A stretch of DNA of 64,000 nucleotides from Saccharopolyspora galaxeae (GTDB lineage: Bacteria > Actinomycetota > Actinomycetes > Mycobacteriales > Pseudonocardiaceae): contig NZ_JADDUE010000007.1 in assembly GCF_016526145.1 (NCBI RefSeq), positions 186,001 to 250,000 of the forward strand, given 5' to 3'. This document shows, piece after piece, positions 51,009 to 58,917 of the stretch. The translations under genes were made by a program, and so were the position numbers. Each line of letters opens with the position of its first letter. Position 1 is the stretch's first letter. The notes beneath the pieces were generated by a model. It had not been told where the DNA came from and did not search any database. It saw only the letters and a program-made list of their open reading frames with translations.

Positions 51009-51398
51009 GTGAAGTCGGTGCTGAACACGCTGGCGGTCTTCGCGGTGGCGGCGTCGCTGGGCATCGGAACGATCTTCGGGTCGCTCATCGCGCTGTGCTG
51101 GTTCGAGGCGCGGATGCTCGGCCATCCCGGCCGCGGACGATCCCGCCGGACCACCCCCGCGAACACTCCGCAGCGCTCGTGCACCTTCCCGGCCCGGAAC
51201 CTGCCTCGCAGGCAGGTGACAGTCGTGGTCCCGCCGGCCGCCGAACCTCCTCCGAGCTTCGCGGCGCCGCACGCCTCGGTTCACAGCACCCGGAAGTCGG
51301 CGAAGTCGAAGCCGGGGGAGACCACGCAGGTCACCAGCGATTCCACCGTCGCCGACGCCACCGCTCGCTGCCAGGTCCCGGCAGGCACCAGCACCTGA
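51009..51398 (+). CDS. Possible small membrane protein
   Basis: 129 codons from GTG. The first 35 residues form one hydrophobic segment (NTLAVFAVAASLGIGTIFGS) with strongly GC-biased third positions, as in real genes of this genome; the rest is low-complexity and overlaps the 3' end of the opposite-strand DUF952-DUF985 gene by 118 nt. No good ribosome site. It may be real only in its first half. Confidence 0.3.
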   Translation: MKSVLNTLAVFAVAASLGIGTIFGSLIALCWFEARMLGHPGRGRSRRTTPANTPQRSCTFPARNLPRRQVTVVVPPAAEPPPSFAAPHASVHSTRKSAKSKPGETTQVTSDSTVADATARCQVPAGTST

Positions 51399-52060
51399 GG
51401 ATCTTGACCGGCACCGACGCCGAGCACGTGGTCCCGCGGCCGCTCCGCAGGCACCGCGCCGTCCCCGCCGAGCGAGAGCGTCAACGGCCCGCCGCGGTGC
51501 CACAGCCACATCTCGGCCGAATCCACCACGTGCCACGCCGAGGACTGGCCGGGCGTGAGCAGGAAGTAGATCGCGGTCGCCGACGGCCGGCTCCCGCGCC
51601 CGTCCGGTTCCACCGGCACCGGGCTCGTCCAGGTCCGACGGTACCAACCGCCCTCCGGATGCGGCAGCAGATCCAGTTCTTCCGCGGTCCGGCTACGCGT
51701 CTCCAGCCCCACGTACCTGCCTTGCGGATCGCGGCGCGCGTAATGCAGCCCGATCACCGCGTCGCGCTCCAGCGGGCCGTAGACGTGCGGGAACAGGGCG
51801 TCCGACGGCACACCGGCGGGCGGAGCGGGCGCTGCGGGCTCCCAGCGGACCGGCGCTGCGAGCCGATCCGGGTCGAGCTCCAAGGCGACCATCGGCTCCT
51901 CGGTGTCCCGGTGGAGCGTGTTCGCCACCGCCAGCGTCGTGGCGATGTCCGGGGAGCAGTGCACGAAACCCTCGCTGTGCAGCGACGGGGAACCGATGGT
52001 CTCCGGCGCGGAGTGGAACGCGCGCAGCGGCAGCAGGTGCAGCAGGCTGGATCGAGTCAC
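51281..52060 (-). CDS. DUF952-DUF985 (cupin) fusion protein
   Basis: 259 residues, two domains. Residues 1-115 (GFVHCSPDIATTLAVANTLH, MVALELDPDRLAAPVRWEP, LFPHVYGPLERDAVIG) are DUF952. Residues 118-255 (LPHPEGGWYRRTWTSPV, AIYFLLTPGQSSAWHVVDSA, EMWLWHRGGPLTLSL, GTWQRAVASATVESLVTCVV) are a DUF985 cupin with conserved His residues for a metal or sugar. GTG start without clear ribosome site. Function unknown; joining the two suggests related small-molecule substrates. Confidence 0.82.
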   Translation of the reverse strand: MTRSSLLHLLPLRAFHSAPETIGSPSLHSEGFVHCSPDIATTLAVANTLHRDTEEPMVALELDPDRLAAPVRWEPAAPAPPAGVPSDALFPHVYGPLERDAVIGLHYARRDPQGRYVGLETRSRTAEELDLLPHPEGGWYRRTWTSPVPVEPDGRGSRPSATAIYFLLTPGQSSAWHVVDSAEMWLWHRGGPLTLSLGGDGAVPAERPRDHVLGVGAGQDPQVLVPAGTWQRAVASATVESLVTCVVSPGFDFADFRVL

Positions 52061-52199
52061 CCGGGCAGTCTCTCCCGTTCCGGCCGCCGTTGTCTCCTAT
52101 CGCGCGCCGGGGCGCGACCGGCCATGTCGAAGATCCGTCGGAGCGGTGCCCGCGGCGCACGATCTACGATCGTGGCCAACCCGGCGAAGGAGGAGCGCA

Positions 52200-53147
52200 A
52201 TGCGGATCGCGGTGCTCGACGACTACCAGAACGTCGCAAGGGACTACGCCGACTGGGACTCGCTGCCCGCCGAAGTCGCGTTCTTCCACGAGACCAGCAC
52301 CGATCACGACGAGTTGGTGCGCCGCCTCGAACCGTTCGACGTGATCGCCGCGATGCGCGAGCGCACGCCGTTCCCGCGCGCCCTGCTCGAAGCGTTGCCG
52401 AACCTGAAGCTGCTGGTCACCACCGGCATGAAGAACGCGTCGATCGACATGGCGGCGGCAGCCGAACTCGGCGTCACCGTCTCCGGCACCCGCGGTGGCT
52501 CGTGGCAGGCGACCGCGGAGCTGACCTGGGGGCTGATCCTGGCCGTCACCCGCGACATCCCGGCGCACGACCGCTCGGTGCGCGAAGGCGGCTGGCAGCG
52601 CGGCGTCGGCGTGGAACTGGCCGGGCGGACGTTGGGCGTGCTCGGGCTGGGCCGGCTCGGCAGCCAGGTCGCGACGGTCGGCCTGGCGCTCGGGATGGAA
52701 GTGATCGCCTGGAGCGAGAACCTCACCGAGCAAGCCGCCGCCGAGGTGGGTGCGCTGCGGGTGGACAAGGACCGGTTGTTCCGCGACTCCGACGTGCTGA
52801 CCATCCACACCGTGCTGAGCAAGCGCACCCGCGGCCTGGTCGGCGCGGACGAGCTGGCGCTGATGCGCCCGACCGCCTACCTGGTCAACACCTCGCGCGG
52901 CCCGATCGTGGACGAACCCGCGCTGCGCGAAACCCTCCGCGAAGGCCGGATCGCCGGCGCGGGCGTGGACGTGTTCGGCCGCGAACCGCTGCCCGCCGAC
53001 GACCCGTGGCGCGAGGTGCCGAACGCCGTGCTCACCCCGCACATCGGCTACGTCACCACGGGTACCTACGAGGCCTTCTACGCCGAGACGGTGGAGGACG
53101 TCCGGGCCTACCTGGACGGCTCACCGATCCGCGTCCTCAACGGCTGA
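52200..53147 (+). CDS. D-isomer-specific 2-hydroxyacid dehydrogenase
   Basis: 315 residues. NAD loop LGVLGLGRLGSQVATVGLAL, catalytic Arg in YLVNTSRGPIVDEPAL, Glu in GAGVDVFGREPLP and His in VLTPHIGYVTTGTYEAFY: the full catalytic set of the family (phosphoglycerate dehydrogenase, hydroxypyruvate reductase and others). AAGGAGGAG before the ATG. Substrate unknown. Confidence 0.92.
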   Translation: MRIAVLDDYQNVARDYADWDSLPAEVAFFHETSTDHDELVRRLEPFDVIAAMRERTPFPRALLEALPNLKLLVTTGMKNASIDMAAAAELGVTVSGTRGGSWQATAELTWGLILAVTRDIPAHDRSVREGGWQRGVGVELAGRTLGVLGLGRLGSQVATVGLALGMEVIAWSENLTEQAAAEVGALRVDKDRLFRDSDVLTIHTVLSKRTRGLVGADELALMRPTAYLVNTSRGPIVDEPALRETLREGRIAGAGVDVFGREPLPADDPWREVPNAVLTPHIGYVTTGTYEAFYAETVEDVRAYLDGSPIRVLNG

Positions 53148-53149
53148 GG

Positions 53150-53174
53150 TGGGCCGGGCGCGCGGCCCGGCCCA
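53150..53174. terminator. Hairpin between 2-hydroxyacid dehydrogenase and LLM genes
   Basis: TGGGCCGGG and CCCGGCCCA, a 9-bp perfect stem with a 7-nt loop, in the 32-nt space between the two convergent stops. Probable bidirectional terminator. Confidence 0.65.
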
Positions 53175-53179
53175 GCCGA

Positions 53180-54226
53180 TCACACCTCGTCGGAGAGTTC
53201 GCGGACCTTCTCGATCAGCTTGGTGCGCTCCTCGAACGTCCCGGCCAGCGGGGTCACGTTCAGCGTGGAGACCCCTGCCTGCTTGTAGGCGGCGAGGCGT
53301 TCGCGCACGTGCCCTTCGGAGCCGATCAGCGTCGTCTGCGAGATCAGCTCGTCCGGCACCTTCGCCGCAGCCTCGTCCTTCTTGCCGTCCAAGTACAGGT
53401 CCTGGATCTCGGCGGCTTCGGCCTCGTAGCCGTAGCGCCGCGCCAGGTCGTTGTAGAAGTTCTTGCCCTTGGCACCCATCCCGCCGATGTAGAGCGCCAG
53501 CATCGGGCGGATCGAGTCCGCCAGCGAGGCCACGTCCTCGCCGATGGCCAGCGGCGCCTGCGCGACCACGTCCAGCTCGCCGAGCTGCGGATCGCGCTTG
53601 GCCTTGCCCGCCGCCAGCGACTCGCCCCACACGTCGGCGGCCTTCTCCGGGACGTAGAAGATCGGTTCCCACGCTTCGGCGATCTCGGCGACCATCGCCA
53701 CGTTCTTCGGCCCGATCGCGGCGATCATGATCGGGATGTTCTCCCGCACCGGGTGGTTGATCAGCTTCAGCGGTTTGCCCAGGCCGGTGCCCTGCCCCTC
53801 GGGCAGCGGGATCTGGAAGTGCTTGCCGTCGTGCTGCACGCGCTCGCGGCGCCACACCTGGCGGCAGATGTCGACCAGTTCGCGGGTGCGGCCGAGCGGC
53901 GCCTGGTACGGCACGCCGTGGAAGCCCTCGATCACCTGCGGGCCGGAGGCGCCGATGCCGAGGGTGAACCGGCCGTCCGAGACGAAGTCCATCCCGGCCG
54001 CGGTCATCGCGGTCGCGGTGGGAGTGCGGGTGTAGATCTGCAGGATGCCGGAGGCGATCTCGAGGCGTTCGGTGCGCGCGGCGATGAAGCCCATCTGGCT
54101 GACCGCGTCGAACGAATACGCTTCCGCGACGTAGACGATGTCCAGGCCCGCCTTCTCGTAGGTGGCCAGTTCGTCGACGGTTTCCTTGAAGCCCCCGCTG
54201 TAGTTCAGCGGCATCCCGATGCGCAT
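53180..54226 (-). CDS. LLM class oxidoreductase, probably F420-dependent
   Basis: 348 residues, luciferase-like barrel. MRIGMPLNYSGGFKETVDEL, GLDIVYVAEAYSFDAVSQMG, RFTLGIGASGPQVIEGFHGV and NIPIMIAAIGPKNVAMVAEI match the mycobacterial/actinobacterial F420 LLM group. Flavin versus F420 use cannot be proved by eye. A 25-bp near-palindrome lies 106 nt upstream of the start. Confidence 0.88.
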   Translation of the reverse strand: MRIGMPLNYSGGFKETVDELATYEKAGLDIVYVAEAYSFDAVSQMGFIAARTERLEIASGILQIYTRTPTATAMTAAGMDFVSDGRFTLGIGASGPQVIEGFHGVPYQAPLGRTRELVDICRQVWRRERVQHDGKHFQIPLPEGQGTGLGKPLKLINHPVRENIPIMIAAIGPKNVAMVAEIAEAWEPIFYVPEKAADVWGESLAAGKAKRDPQLGELDVVAQAPLAIGEDVASLADSIRPMLALYIGGMGAKGKNFYNDLARRYGYEAEAAEIQDLYLDGKKDEAAAKVPDELISQTTLIGSEGHVRERLAAYKQAGVSTLNVTPLAGTFEERTKLIEKVRELSDEV

Positions 54227-54331
54227 GGTCGTCCTCTCCGTGGCTGCGGGCGGGCGGCGCCGGGTTCCGGCCGCTCCGCCGGGTCTCCCGAGGTTATCGG
54301 CCGCGGACCGCTCCCGGGGAGCCCTTTCTAA

Positions 54332-54356
54332 CACCACTTGTGTGACACAGGTAGTG
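54332..54356. promoter_or_regulatory. 25-bp near-palindrome upstream of the LLM gene
   Basis: The core CTTGTGTGACACAGG and flanking CACCA/TAGTG match the reverse complement at 21 of 25 positions. It lies in the 316-nt gap 54227-54542 between divergent LLM and Ppx/GppA genes; size and symmetry suggest a TetR- or MerR-type operator. I see nothing else in the gap. Confidence 0.5.
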
Positions 54357-54542
54357 CGAGCTTCGCCGGTGGCCGTGACGTTGATTACGGATCAAGAAAC
54401 GCCGAACGGGCGATGAACGGAGAGTGTTCATGCGGCATGATCCGTACATGGTTCTCGTTCTCCGCTCTTGCCGGATGCTCGCGCCGTGCCGCACCGGGGC
54501 CGCTGTTTGCGAAGCTCCGGCCGGAGGGCACGTGAGGGTGGT

Positions 54543-55523
54543 ATGAAGCTCGGACTGCTCGACATCGGCTCCACCGCCGCGCGCCTGGAACTGGTCGACC
54601 TCGACCGCGCCCGGCTGCCCCGAGCCTCGTGGAGCCACAAGGCCAAGACCCGGCTCGCCGACCACACCCGCCCGGACGGGCACGTGACCGAGGCCGGTGC
54701 CGAACAAGCCGTGCGCGCCGTCGAAGAATGCGTGCGCGCCGCGGAGTCCAGGCTCACCGGCCCGCTGGTCGCGTTCGGCACCGCCGCCGTGCGCGACGCC
54801 GCCAACGGCGCCGAGCTGCGCGAACGTCTCGGGCGCGCGGCGGGCTGCCGGATCGGCGCGCTGAGCCCGCACGCCGAGGCCGCGCTGTGCTTCCACGCCG
54901 CCCGCCGCTGGCACGGCCGCGAGCGGTCCTTGCTGACCACCTTCGACATCGGCGGCGGCACCGCCGAGGTGGCCACTGGCGCCGGTCAGTACCCGGACGA
55001 GGTGATCTCGCTCCCGCTCGGTGCGGCCAAGCTGACCCGCGAGCACCTGCCCGGTGATCCTCCGTCGCCGAAGGTGGTCGAGGCGTTGCATCGCACCGTG
55101 GACGACATCGCCGCGCCCGCACTGGCCCGCTTCGCCGATGCTGATCTCGGGCAGTCGGTGGGGCAGTCGAAGGTGCTGCGCCAGCTGGCGGTGCTCGCCG
55201 CGAGCTCGGACGACAAGCTGGTCCGCCACCCGGACACGCTGGCTCGGGCGAACCTGCGGCGCTGGATCCCGCGGCTGGCGGCGCTCTCGCAGCAGGAGCG
55301 GAGCAAGCTGCCCGGTGTTTCGCGCAGCCGCGCCCGGCGCATTCTGGCGGGTGCGGTGGCCGCGGACGCGCTGCTGCGCGCGGCCGGTGTCGACGAGCTG
55401 GACCTGTGCCCGTGGGGGTTGCGGGAAGGTTTGGTGTTCCGCTTCGTGGAGGCCTGCGAGCAGGCGGAGCAGCGTGCCCGCACGGACGCGATCGAAGCCC
55501 TGATGGCGGAGATGTTCGCCTGA
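54543..55523 (+). CDS. Ppx/GppA family phosphatase
   Basis: 326 residues. N-terminal LLDIGSTAARLELVDL is the phosphate-1 motif of the ASKHA fold, AFGTAAVRDAANGAELRERL and TTFDIGGGTAEVATGAGQ the catalytic and phosphate-2 motifs; C-terminal SRSRARRILAGAVAADALLR is also typical. Family members remove phosphate from polyphosphate or pppGpp; this is a shorter actinobacterial type and its substrate is unproven. Confidence 0.87.
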   Translation: MKLGLLDIGSTAARLELVDLDRARLPRASWSHKAKTRLADHTRPDGHVTEAGAEQAVRAVEECVRAAESRLTGPLVAFGTAAVRDAANGAELRERLGRAAGCRIGALSPHAEAALCFHAARRWHGRERSLLTTFDIGGGTAEVATGAGQYPDEVISLPLGAAKLTREHLPGDPPSPKVVEALHRTVDDIAAPALARFADADLGQSVGQSKVLRQLAVLAASSDDKLVRHPDTLARANLRRWIPRLAALSQQERSKLPGVSRSRARRILAGAVAADALLRAAGVDELDLCPWGLREGLVFRFVEACEQAEQRARTDAIEALMAEMFA

Positions 55524-55562
55524 GCGAAGCCGGCCTGAGCCGGATCGCGTTTTCGAAACCCG

Positions 55563-55661
55563 CGCGACGAGGAACTCGCCGCGATCGAGGCGGTGGCGCC
55601 GGTCGGCGTCGCGGTCGGCGAGCGCTACCCGGAGCACGCGATGAACACCGTGCACGTGTGA
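55563..55661 (+). pseudogene. 3' remnant of an aldo/keto reductase gene
   Basis: An open stretch without start reads RDEELAAIEAVAPVGVAVGE then RYPEHAMNTVHV and a TGA. The AIEAVAPVGVAVGERYPE segment with a terminal TVxx is the usual C-terminus of actinobacterial aldo/keto reductases. The 280 or so preceding residues are absent: the Ppx/GppA gene ends 39 nt upstream. Inferred to be a deletion scar. Confidence 0.55.
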
Positions 55662-55772
55662 CGGTTTTCCCCGGTTCGCCACGGGCCCGGGCCGACGGGC
55701 CCGCGGCCGAGCCGGGCGGGGCGGTAGCGTGCGCCGAACTCGACAACAGGCATCGACACCGAAAGGCGCATC

Positions 55773-56204
55773 GTGGCGGTACTGCTGCACATCCTGATCA
55801 CCGCGGTGGCGGTGTGGGTCACCACCGCACTGCCCGGAATCCAGCTCGGCGACGCGAGCACCGACACCGGGACCAAGATCGTCACGCTGCTGGTCGTCGC
55901 GGTGGTGTTCGGCATCGTCAACGCGGTGCTCAAACCGATCGCGAAGACCTTCGGCTGCCTGCTCTACCTGGTCACGCTCGGTTTGTTCGGGCTGGTGGTC
56001 AACGCGCTGCTGTTCTGGCTGACCGGCTACGTGGCCGGTGAGCTGCGATTGCCGTTCTACGTCGACGGTTTCTGGGCTGCGTTCTGGGGCGCGCTGATCG
56101 TCACGCTGGTCAGCAGCGCACTGCACGGCGTCGTGCGCCGGGTGCGCATCGACGCGGCGCGCAACCGCGAGCGCGAGTACTACCAGCGCCGCGACTACTA
56201 CTGA
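55773..56204 (+). CDS. Phage holin family 4 (superfamily IV) membrane protein
   Basis: 143 residues with four hydrophobic segments (LLHILITAVAVWVTTAL, TLLVVAVVFGIVNAVL, LLYLVTLGLFGLVVNALLFW, AFWGALIVTLVSSALHGVV), and the conserved GIVNAVLKPIAK, matching the PF04020 family. Despite the name, chromosomal members are housekeeping membrane proteins of unknown role. GTG start behind GAAAGG. Ends 8 nt from the convergent LhgO-type gene. Confidence 0.87.
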   Translation: MAVLLHILITAVAVWVTTALPGIQLGDASTDTGTKIVTLLVVAVVFGIVNAVLKPIAKTFGCLLYLVTLGLFGLVVNALLFWLTGYVAGELRLPFYVDGFWAAFWGALIVTLVSSALHGVVRRVRIDAARNREREYYQRRDYY

Positions 56205-56211
56205 GCCGGAC

Positions 56212-57411
56212 TCAGCCGGGCAGTTTCGCCCCGACCCTGGCAGCGATGTCCTCGCCGATCAGCAGCGAGGCCGTCGCCGCCGGGGAGGGCGCGTTGAGCA
56301 CGTGTACCCAGTGCTCGTCCTCGTCGATGCGGAAATCGTCCACGAGCGTGCCGTCCGGCTGCACCGCCTGCGCCCGCACTCCGGCTTCTGCGCGCGTCAG
56401 GTCGCGGCCGCGCAACTCCGGCAGGAGCTGCTGCGCGGCACGCACGAACAGCGGTTTGCAGGCCGAGCGGGCGATCTCCCCGGCGCCGGTGCGCCAGTAC
56501 TTCTTCGCCAGCACCCGCAGACCGGGGTCGGTCAGCAAGCGGCGCAGGTGCGCCGTCGACCAAGTGCGCCAGTCGTAGCCTTCGCGAGCCAGTGCGGGCA
56601 CTGCGTTCGGCCCGACGTGCAGGCCACCGTCGACCATGCGCGTGAAGTGCACGCCGAGGAACGGGAATGCCGGATCCGGCACCGGATACACCAGTGCGTT
56701 CACCAGGTCGCGGCGTTCCGGAGTCGTCTCGAAGTACTCGCCGCGGAACGGCAGAATGCGCGCTGACGGCTGCGTGCCCGCCAGTTCGGCGACGGTGTCG
56801 CTGTGCAGGCCCGCGCAGTTCACCGCGACCCGCGAGCGGAACTCGCCCGCTGTCGTGGTCAGCACCAGGCCGCGCCCGTCGCGGCGGACCGACCGCAGCT
56901 CGGTGCGCTCGCGGACTTCGATGCCGCGACCGGCGAGTTCTTCGGCGAGCGCGCGGCACACCGCACCGAAGTCGGTGCTCCCGGCGTCCGGCACCAGCAG
57001 CGCCCGCAGCCCGCGCACGTGCGGCTCCCGCTCCGCCAGCTCCGCACTGTCCATTTCGGACAGTCGTACGCCGTTGGCGGTGCCGCGGCGGGCCAGTTCC
57101 GCGAGTTGCGGGAGTTGCTCCGCGGTGCTGGCCACGACGACCTTGCCGGTCCGCCGCGCAGGCACGCCGTGCTCGGCGCAGAACCGGTACATCGCTTCGG
57201 CCCCCGCGCGGGCGAAGCGGGCCTTCGCGCTGCCCGGCGGGTAGTACAGTCCACTGTGGAGCACGCCGGAGTTGTGCCCGGTCTGGTGCGCGCCCACCGC
57301 GGACTCCTTCTCCAGCACGGTGATGCGCCGCCCGTCGCGCGCCAGCGAGTAGGCCGTGGCCAGTCCCACGATGCCGCCGCCGATGATCGTCACGTCGTTG
57401 GTCTCGGCCAT
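56212..57411 (-). CDS. lhgO: L-2-hydroxyglutarate oxidase (LhgO-type FAD enzyme)
   Basis: 399 residues, the family length. FAD-binding VTIIGGGIVGLATAYSLARD, GAHQTGHNSGVLHSGLYYPP with the typical HNSGVLHxGLYY block, and C-terminal SPAATASLLIGEDIA. It oxidises L-2-hydroxyglutarate to 2-oxoglutarate and passes electrons to the membrane. The link to the glutarate genes at 31-34 kb is thematic only. Divergent from the peptidase E-like gene, 88 nt apart. Confidence 0.92.
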   Translation of the reverse strand: MAETNDVTIIGGGIVGLATAYSLARDGRRITVLEKESAVGAHQTGHNSGVLHSGLYYPPGSAKARFARAGAEAMYRFCAEHGVPARRTGKVVVASTAEQLPQLAELARRGTANGVRLSEMDSAELAEREPHVRGLRALLVPDAGSTDFGAVCRALAEELAGRGIEVRERTELRSVRRDGRGLVLTTTAGEFRSRVAVNCAGLHSDTVAELAGTQPSARILPFRGEYFETTPERRDLVNALVYPVPDPAFPFLGVHFTRMVDGGLHVGPNAVPALAREGYDWRTWSTAHLRRLLTDPGLRVLAKKYWRTGAGEIARSACKPLFVRAAQQLLPELRGRDLTRAEAGVRAQAVQPDGTLVDDFRIDEDEHWVHVLNAPSPAATASLLIGEDIAARVGAKLPG

Positions 57412-57499
57412 GCGGCCATCCTGCCGGTCCCGGCCCACCGGCTCCAGACCCGGCGGTAAGGTGCCCGAACAGTGCAGGAGTCGCCGAGGGGAGACGGTG

Positions 57500-58210
57500 G
57501 TGCAGCTTCTCCTGCTGTCGAGTTCGCACGTGCCGGGCAGGGGGTTCCTGGACCACGCGCTGCCCGCGGTGACCGAGCTGATGGCCGGGCGGGAACGGAT
57601 GTTGTTCGTGCCTTATGCCCGCCGGGACTTCGACACCTACGCGCGCAGCGCGCATTCGGTGCTCAGCGCGGTCGGCATCAAGCTCGACGGCCTGCACCGC
57701 GCGGCCGACCCGGTGGCCGCGATCCGCGCGGCGGAGGTCGTCTTCCTCGGCGGTGGCAACACGTTCCGGTTGCTGGCCACGCTGCAACGGCAGGACCTGA
57801 TGCGGGAGCTGCGGCGCGCCGCGCTGTCCGGGGTACCTTTCCTCGGCGCCGGTGCGGGAGCGACCTTGGCCTGCCCGAGCCTGCGCACCAGCAACGACAT
57901 GGCGGTGCTGCAGCCCGCGTCGTTCGCGGCGCTGAACCTGCTGCCGTTCCAGATCAACCCGCGCTATCCCGATGCCGACCCGGGTGGCGACTCCCGCGAT
58001 GAGTGCATCGTGGATTTCCTGGCGCACAACGACGCTCCGGTGCTCGGCTTGCGACCGGACTCCTGGTTGCGGGTGCGCGGCCGGTGCGCCGAACTCGGCG
58101 GTGCACAAGCGGCGTGGTTGTTCACCCGCCACGCTCCGCCGCAGAACCTGCCCGCGGGCACCGACCTGTCCTTCCTGCTCCGCGCCGCCCCGCGCTACGA
58201 CGTCGCCTGA
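57500..58210 (+). CDS. Peptidase E-like protein lacking the catalytic serine
   Basis: 236 residues, full-length relative of PepE (family S51): LLLLSSSHVPGRGFLDHALP, VVFLGGGNTFRLLATLQR, LACPSLRTSNDMAVLQPASF. In E. coli PepE the nucleophile sits in IGWSAGANLACP; here the same place reads LGAGAGATLACP, so Ser is Gly. The downstream NPHF and GHKGETRE histidines are replaced as well (INPRYPD, GGDSRDE). The fold is kept but Asp-dipeptidase activity is unlikely. GTG start behind GAGGGGAGA; an adjacent GTG at 57497 is possible. Confidence 0.83.
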   Translation: MQLLLLSSSHVPGRGFLDHALPAVTELMAGRERMLFVPYARRDFDTYARSAHSVLSAVGIKLDGLHRAADPVAAIRAAEVVFLGGGNTFRLLATLQRQDLMRELRRAALSGVPFLGAGAGATLACPSLRTSNDMAVLQPASFAALNLLPFQINPRYPDADPGGDSRDECIVDFLAHNDAPVLGLRPDSWLRVRGRCAELGGAQAAWLFTRHAPPQNLPAGTDLSFLLRAAPRYDVA

Positions 58211-58225
58211 CCGCGCCGGTCGCGA

Positions 58226-58330
58226 TCAAGCTTGAGCGCAGCTACGGATCACTTCGACCAGCTGGTGAACACCGGGGGATCCGACGGGGAAGTGTCCGGC
58301 GTTGTCTAGCAGCACCAGTGCCGCTCGTGC
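58226..58330 (-). pseudogene. C-terminal remnant of an alpha/beta hydrolase
   Basis: Reads LVLLDNAGHFPVGSPGVHQL then VEVIRSCAQA and a stop. The LLDNAGHFP motif contains the catalytic His region of alpha/beta hydrolases, but no hydrolase core precedes it (upstream sequence is unrelated). Inferred decayed fragment in the 590-nt gene-poor stretch 58211-58800. Confidence 0.5.
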
Positions 58331-58430
58331 ATCTGCACACTCTCGATCGACCACGCACGACCGCGATAACGTCATTCGAGGCCGATGCTGTTTCTGGCTC
58401 AGCGATGTCGATGTTCAGCATGGGGGCGCC

Positions 58431-58700
58431 GTGGCGAGAGTTCTAATCTGCGTGTCGCCCGCGCAGGGACATGTCGGCCCGAACCTGCCGGCTATTGCTG
58501 GCAGAGCTACCGCTGACGATGCGGAGCCGTCGTCCTCCGGTGCTGGTGCTGGGGTTCGTCCCGCTCGCGATCCCGATGCCGGGGCTCGCACCCCCGCGGA
58601 CCCTCGTCGACCGGGCGCGGAATCTGGCGATGACGGCGACGACCCGTGCCCTGGCGACCCGAACTCCGACGGCAGATCCGAGCGTCCCGGGCCGGGTAGA
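58431..58700 (+). pseudogene. Frameshifted N-terminal remnant of an MGT-type glycosyltransferase
   Basis: From GTG 58431 the frame reads VARVLICVSPAQGHVGPNLP, the GT-B N-terminus. The similarity then shifts to another frame (about 58531-58680), giving PVLVLGFVPLAIPMPGLAPP and RTLVDRARNLAMTATTRALA, like the middle of macrolide glycosyltransferases. No C-terminal donor domain is left. A frameshift and 3' deletion are inferred. Confidence 0.45.
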
Positions 58701-58755
58701 AACTTTTCAGGCATTGCACAACGAATCGCGATTTTCATTGCCACACCCGCAAAAC

Positions 58756-58794
58756 GAATGTGGCCCCTACCCGTACCGGGCAGGGGCCACATTC
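58756..58794 (-). terminator. Rho-independent terminator of tRNA-Val(CAC)
   Basis: Perfect 13-bp stem GAATGTGGCCCCT/AGGGGCCACATTC with a 13-nt loop, followed on the minus strand by a GTTTTG run. It lies 7 nt after the tRNA 3' end. Confidence 0.85.
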
Positions 58795-58800
58795 AAACTG

Positions 58801-58872
58801 TGGGCGATACTGGGATCGAACCAGTGACCTCTTCGGTGTGAACGAAGCGCTCTCCCGCTGAGCTAATCGCCC
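58801..58872 (-). tRNA. tRNA-Val (anticodon CAC)
   Basis: 72 nt, cloverleaf complete: acceptor GGGCGAT/ATCGCCC with discriminator A, D-arm GCTC...GAGC, anticodon arm CTTCG-TTCACAC-CGAAG (anticodon CAC), T-arm with GGTTCGATCC. CCA is not encoded. Confidence 0.95.
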
Positions 58873-58917
58873 GATGTCACCGTTCCCGGCGACAAGAAGA
58901 ACTTTACAGCACCGTCC

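Noticed and set aside
50931-51647. Minus-strand coding region opposite the small membrane ORF
   Set aside because: Arg/Gly-rich translation without motifs and out of frame with the DUF952-DUF985 gene.
50687-54331. Very long open frame (1214 codons) on the plus strand
   Set aside because: It runs antisense or out of frame through the DUF952-DUF985, 2-hydroxyacid dehydrogenase and LLM genes; the product is Arg/Pro/Gly/His-rich with no domain, the usual shadow in GC-rich DNA.
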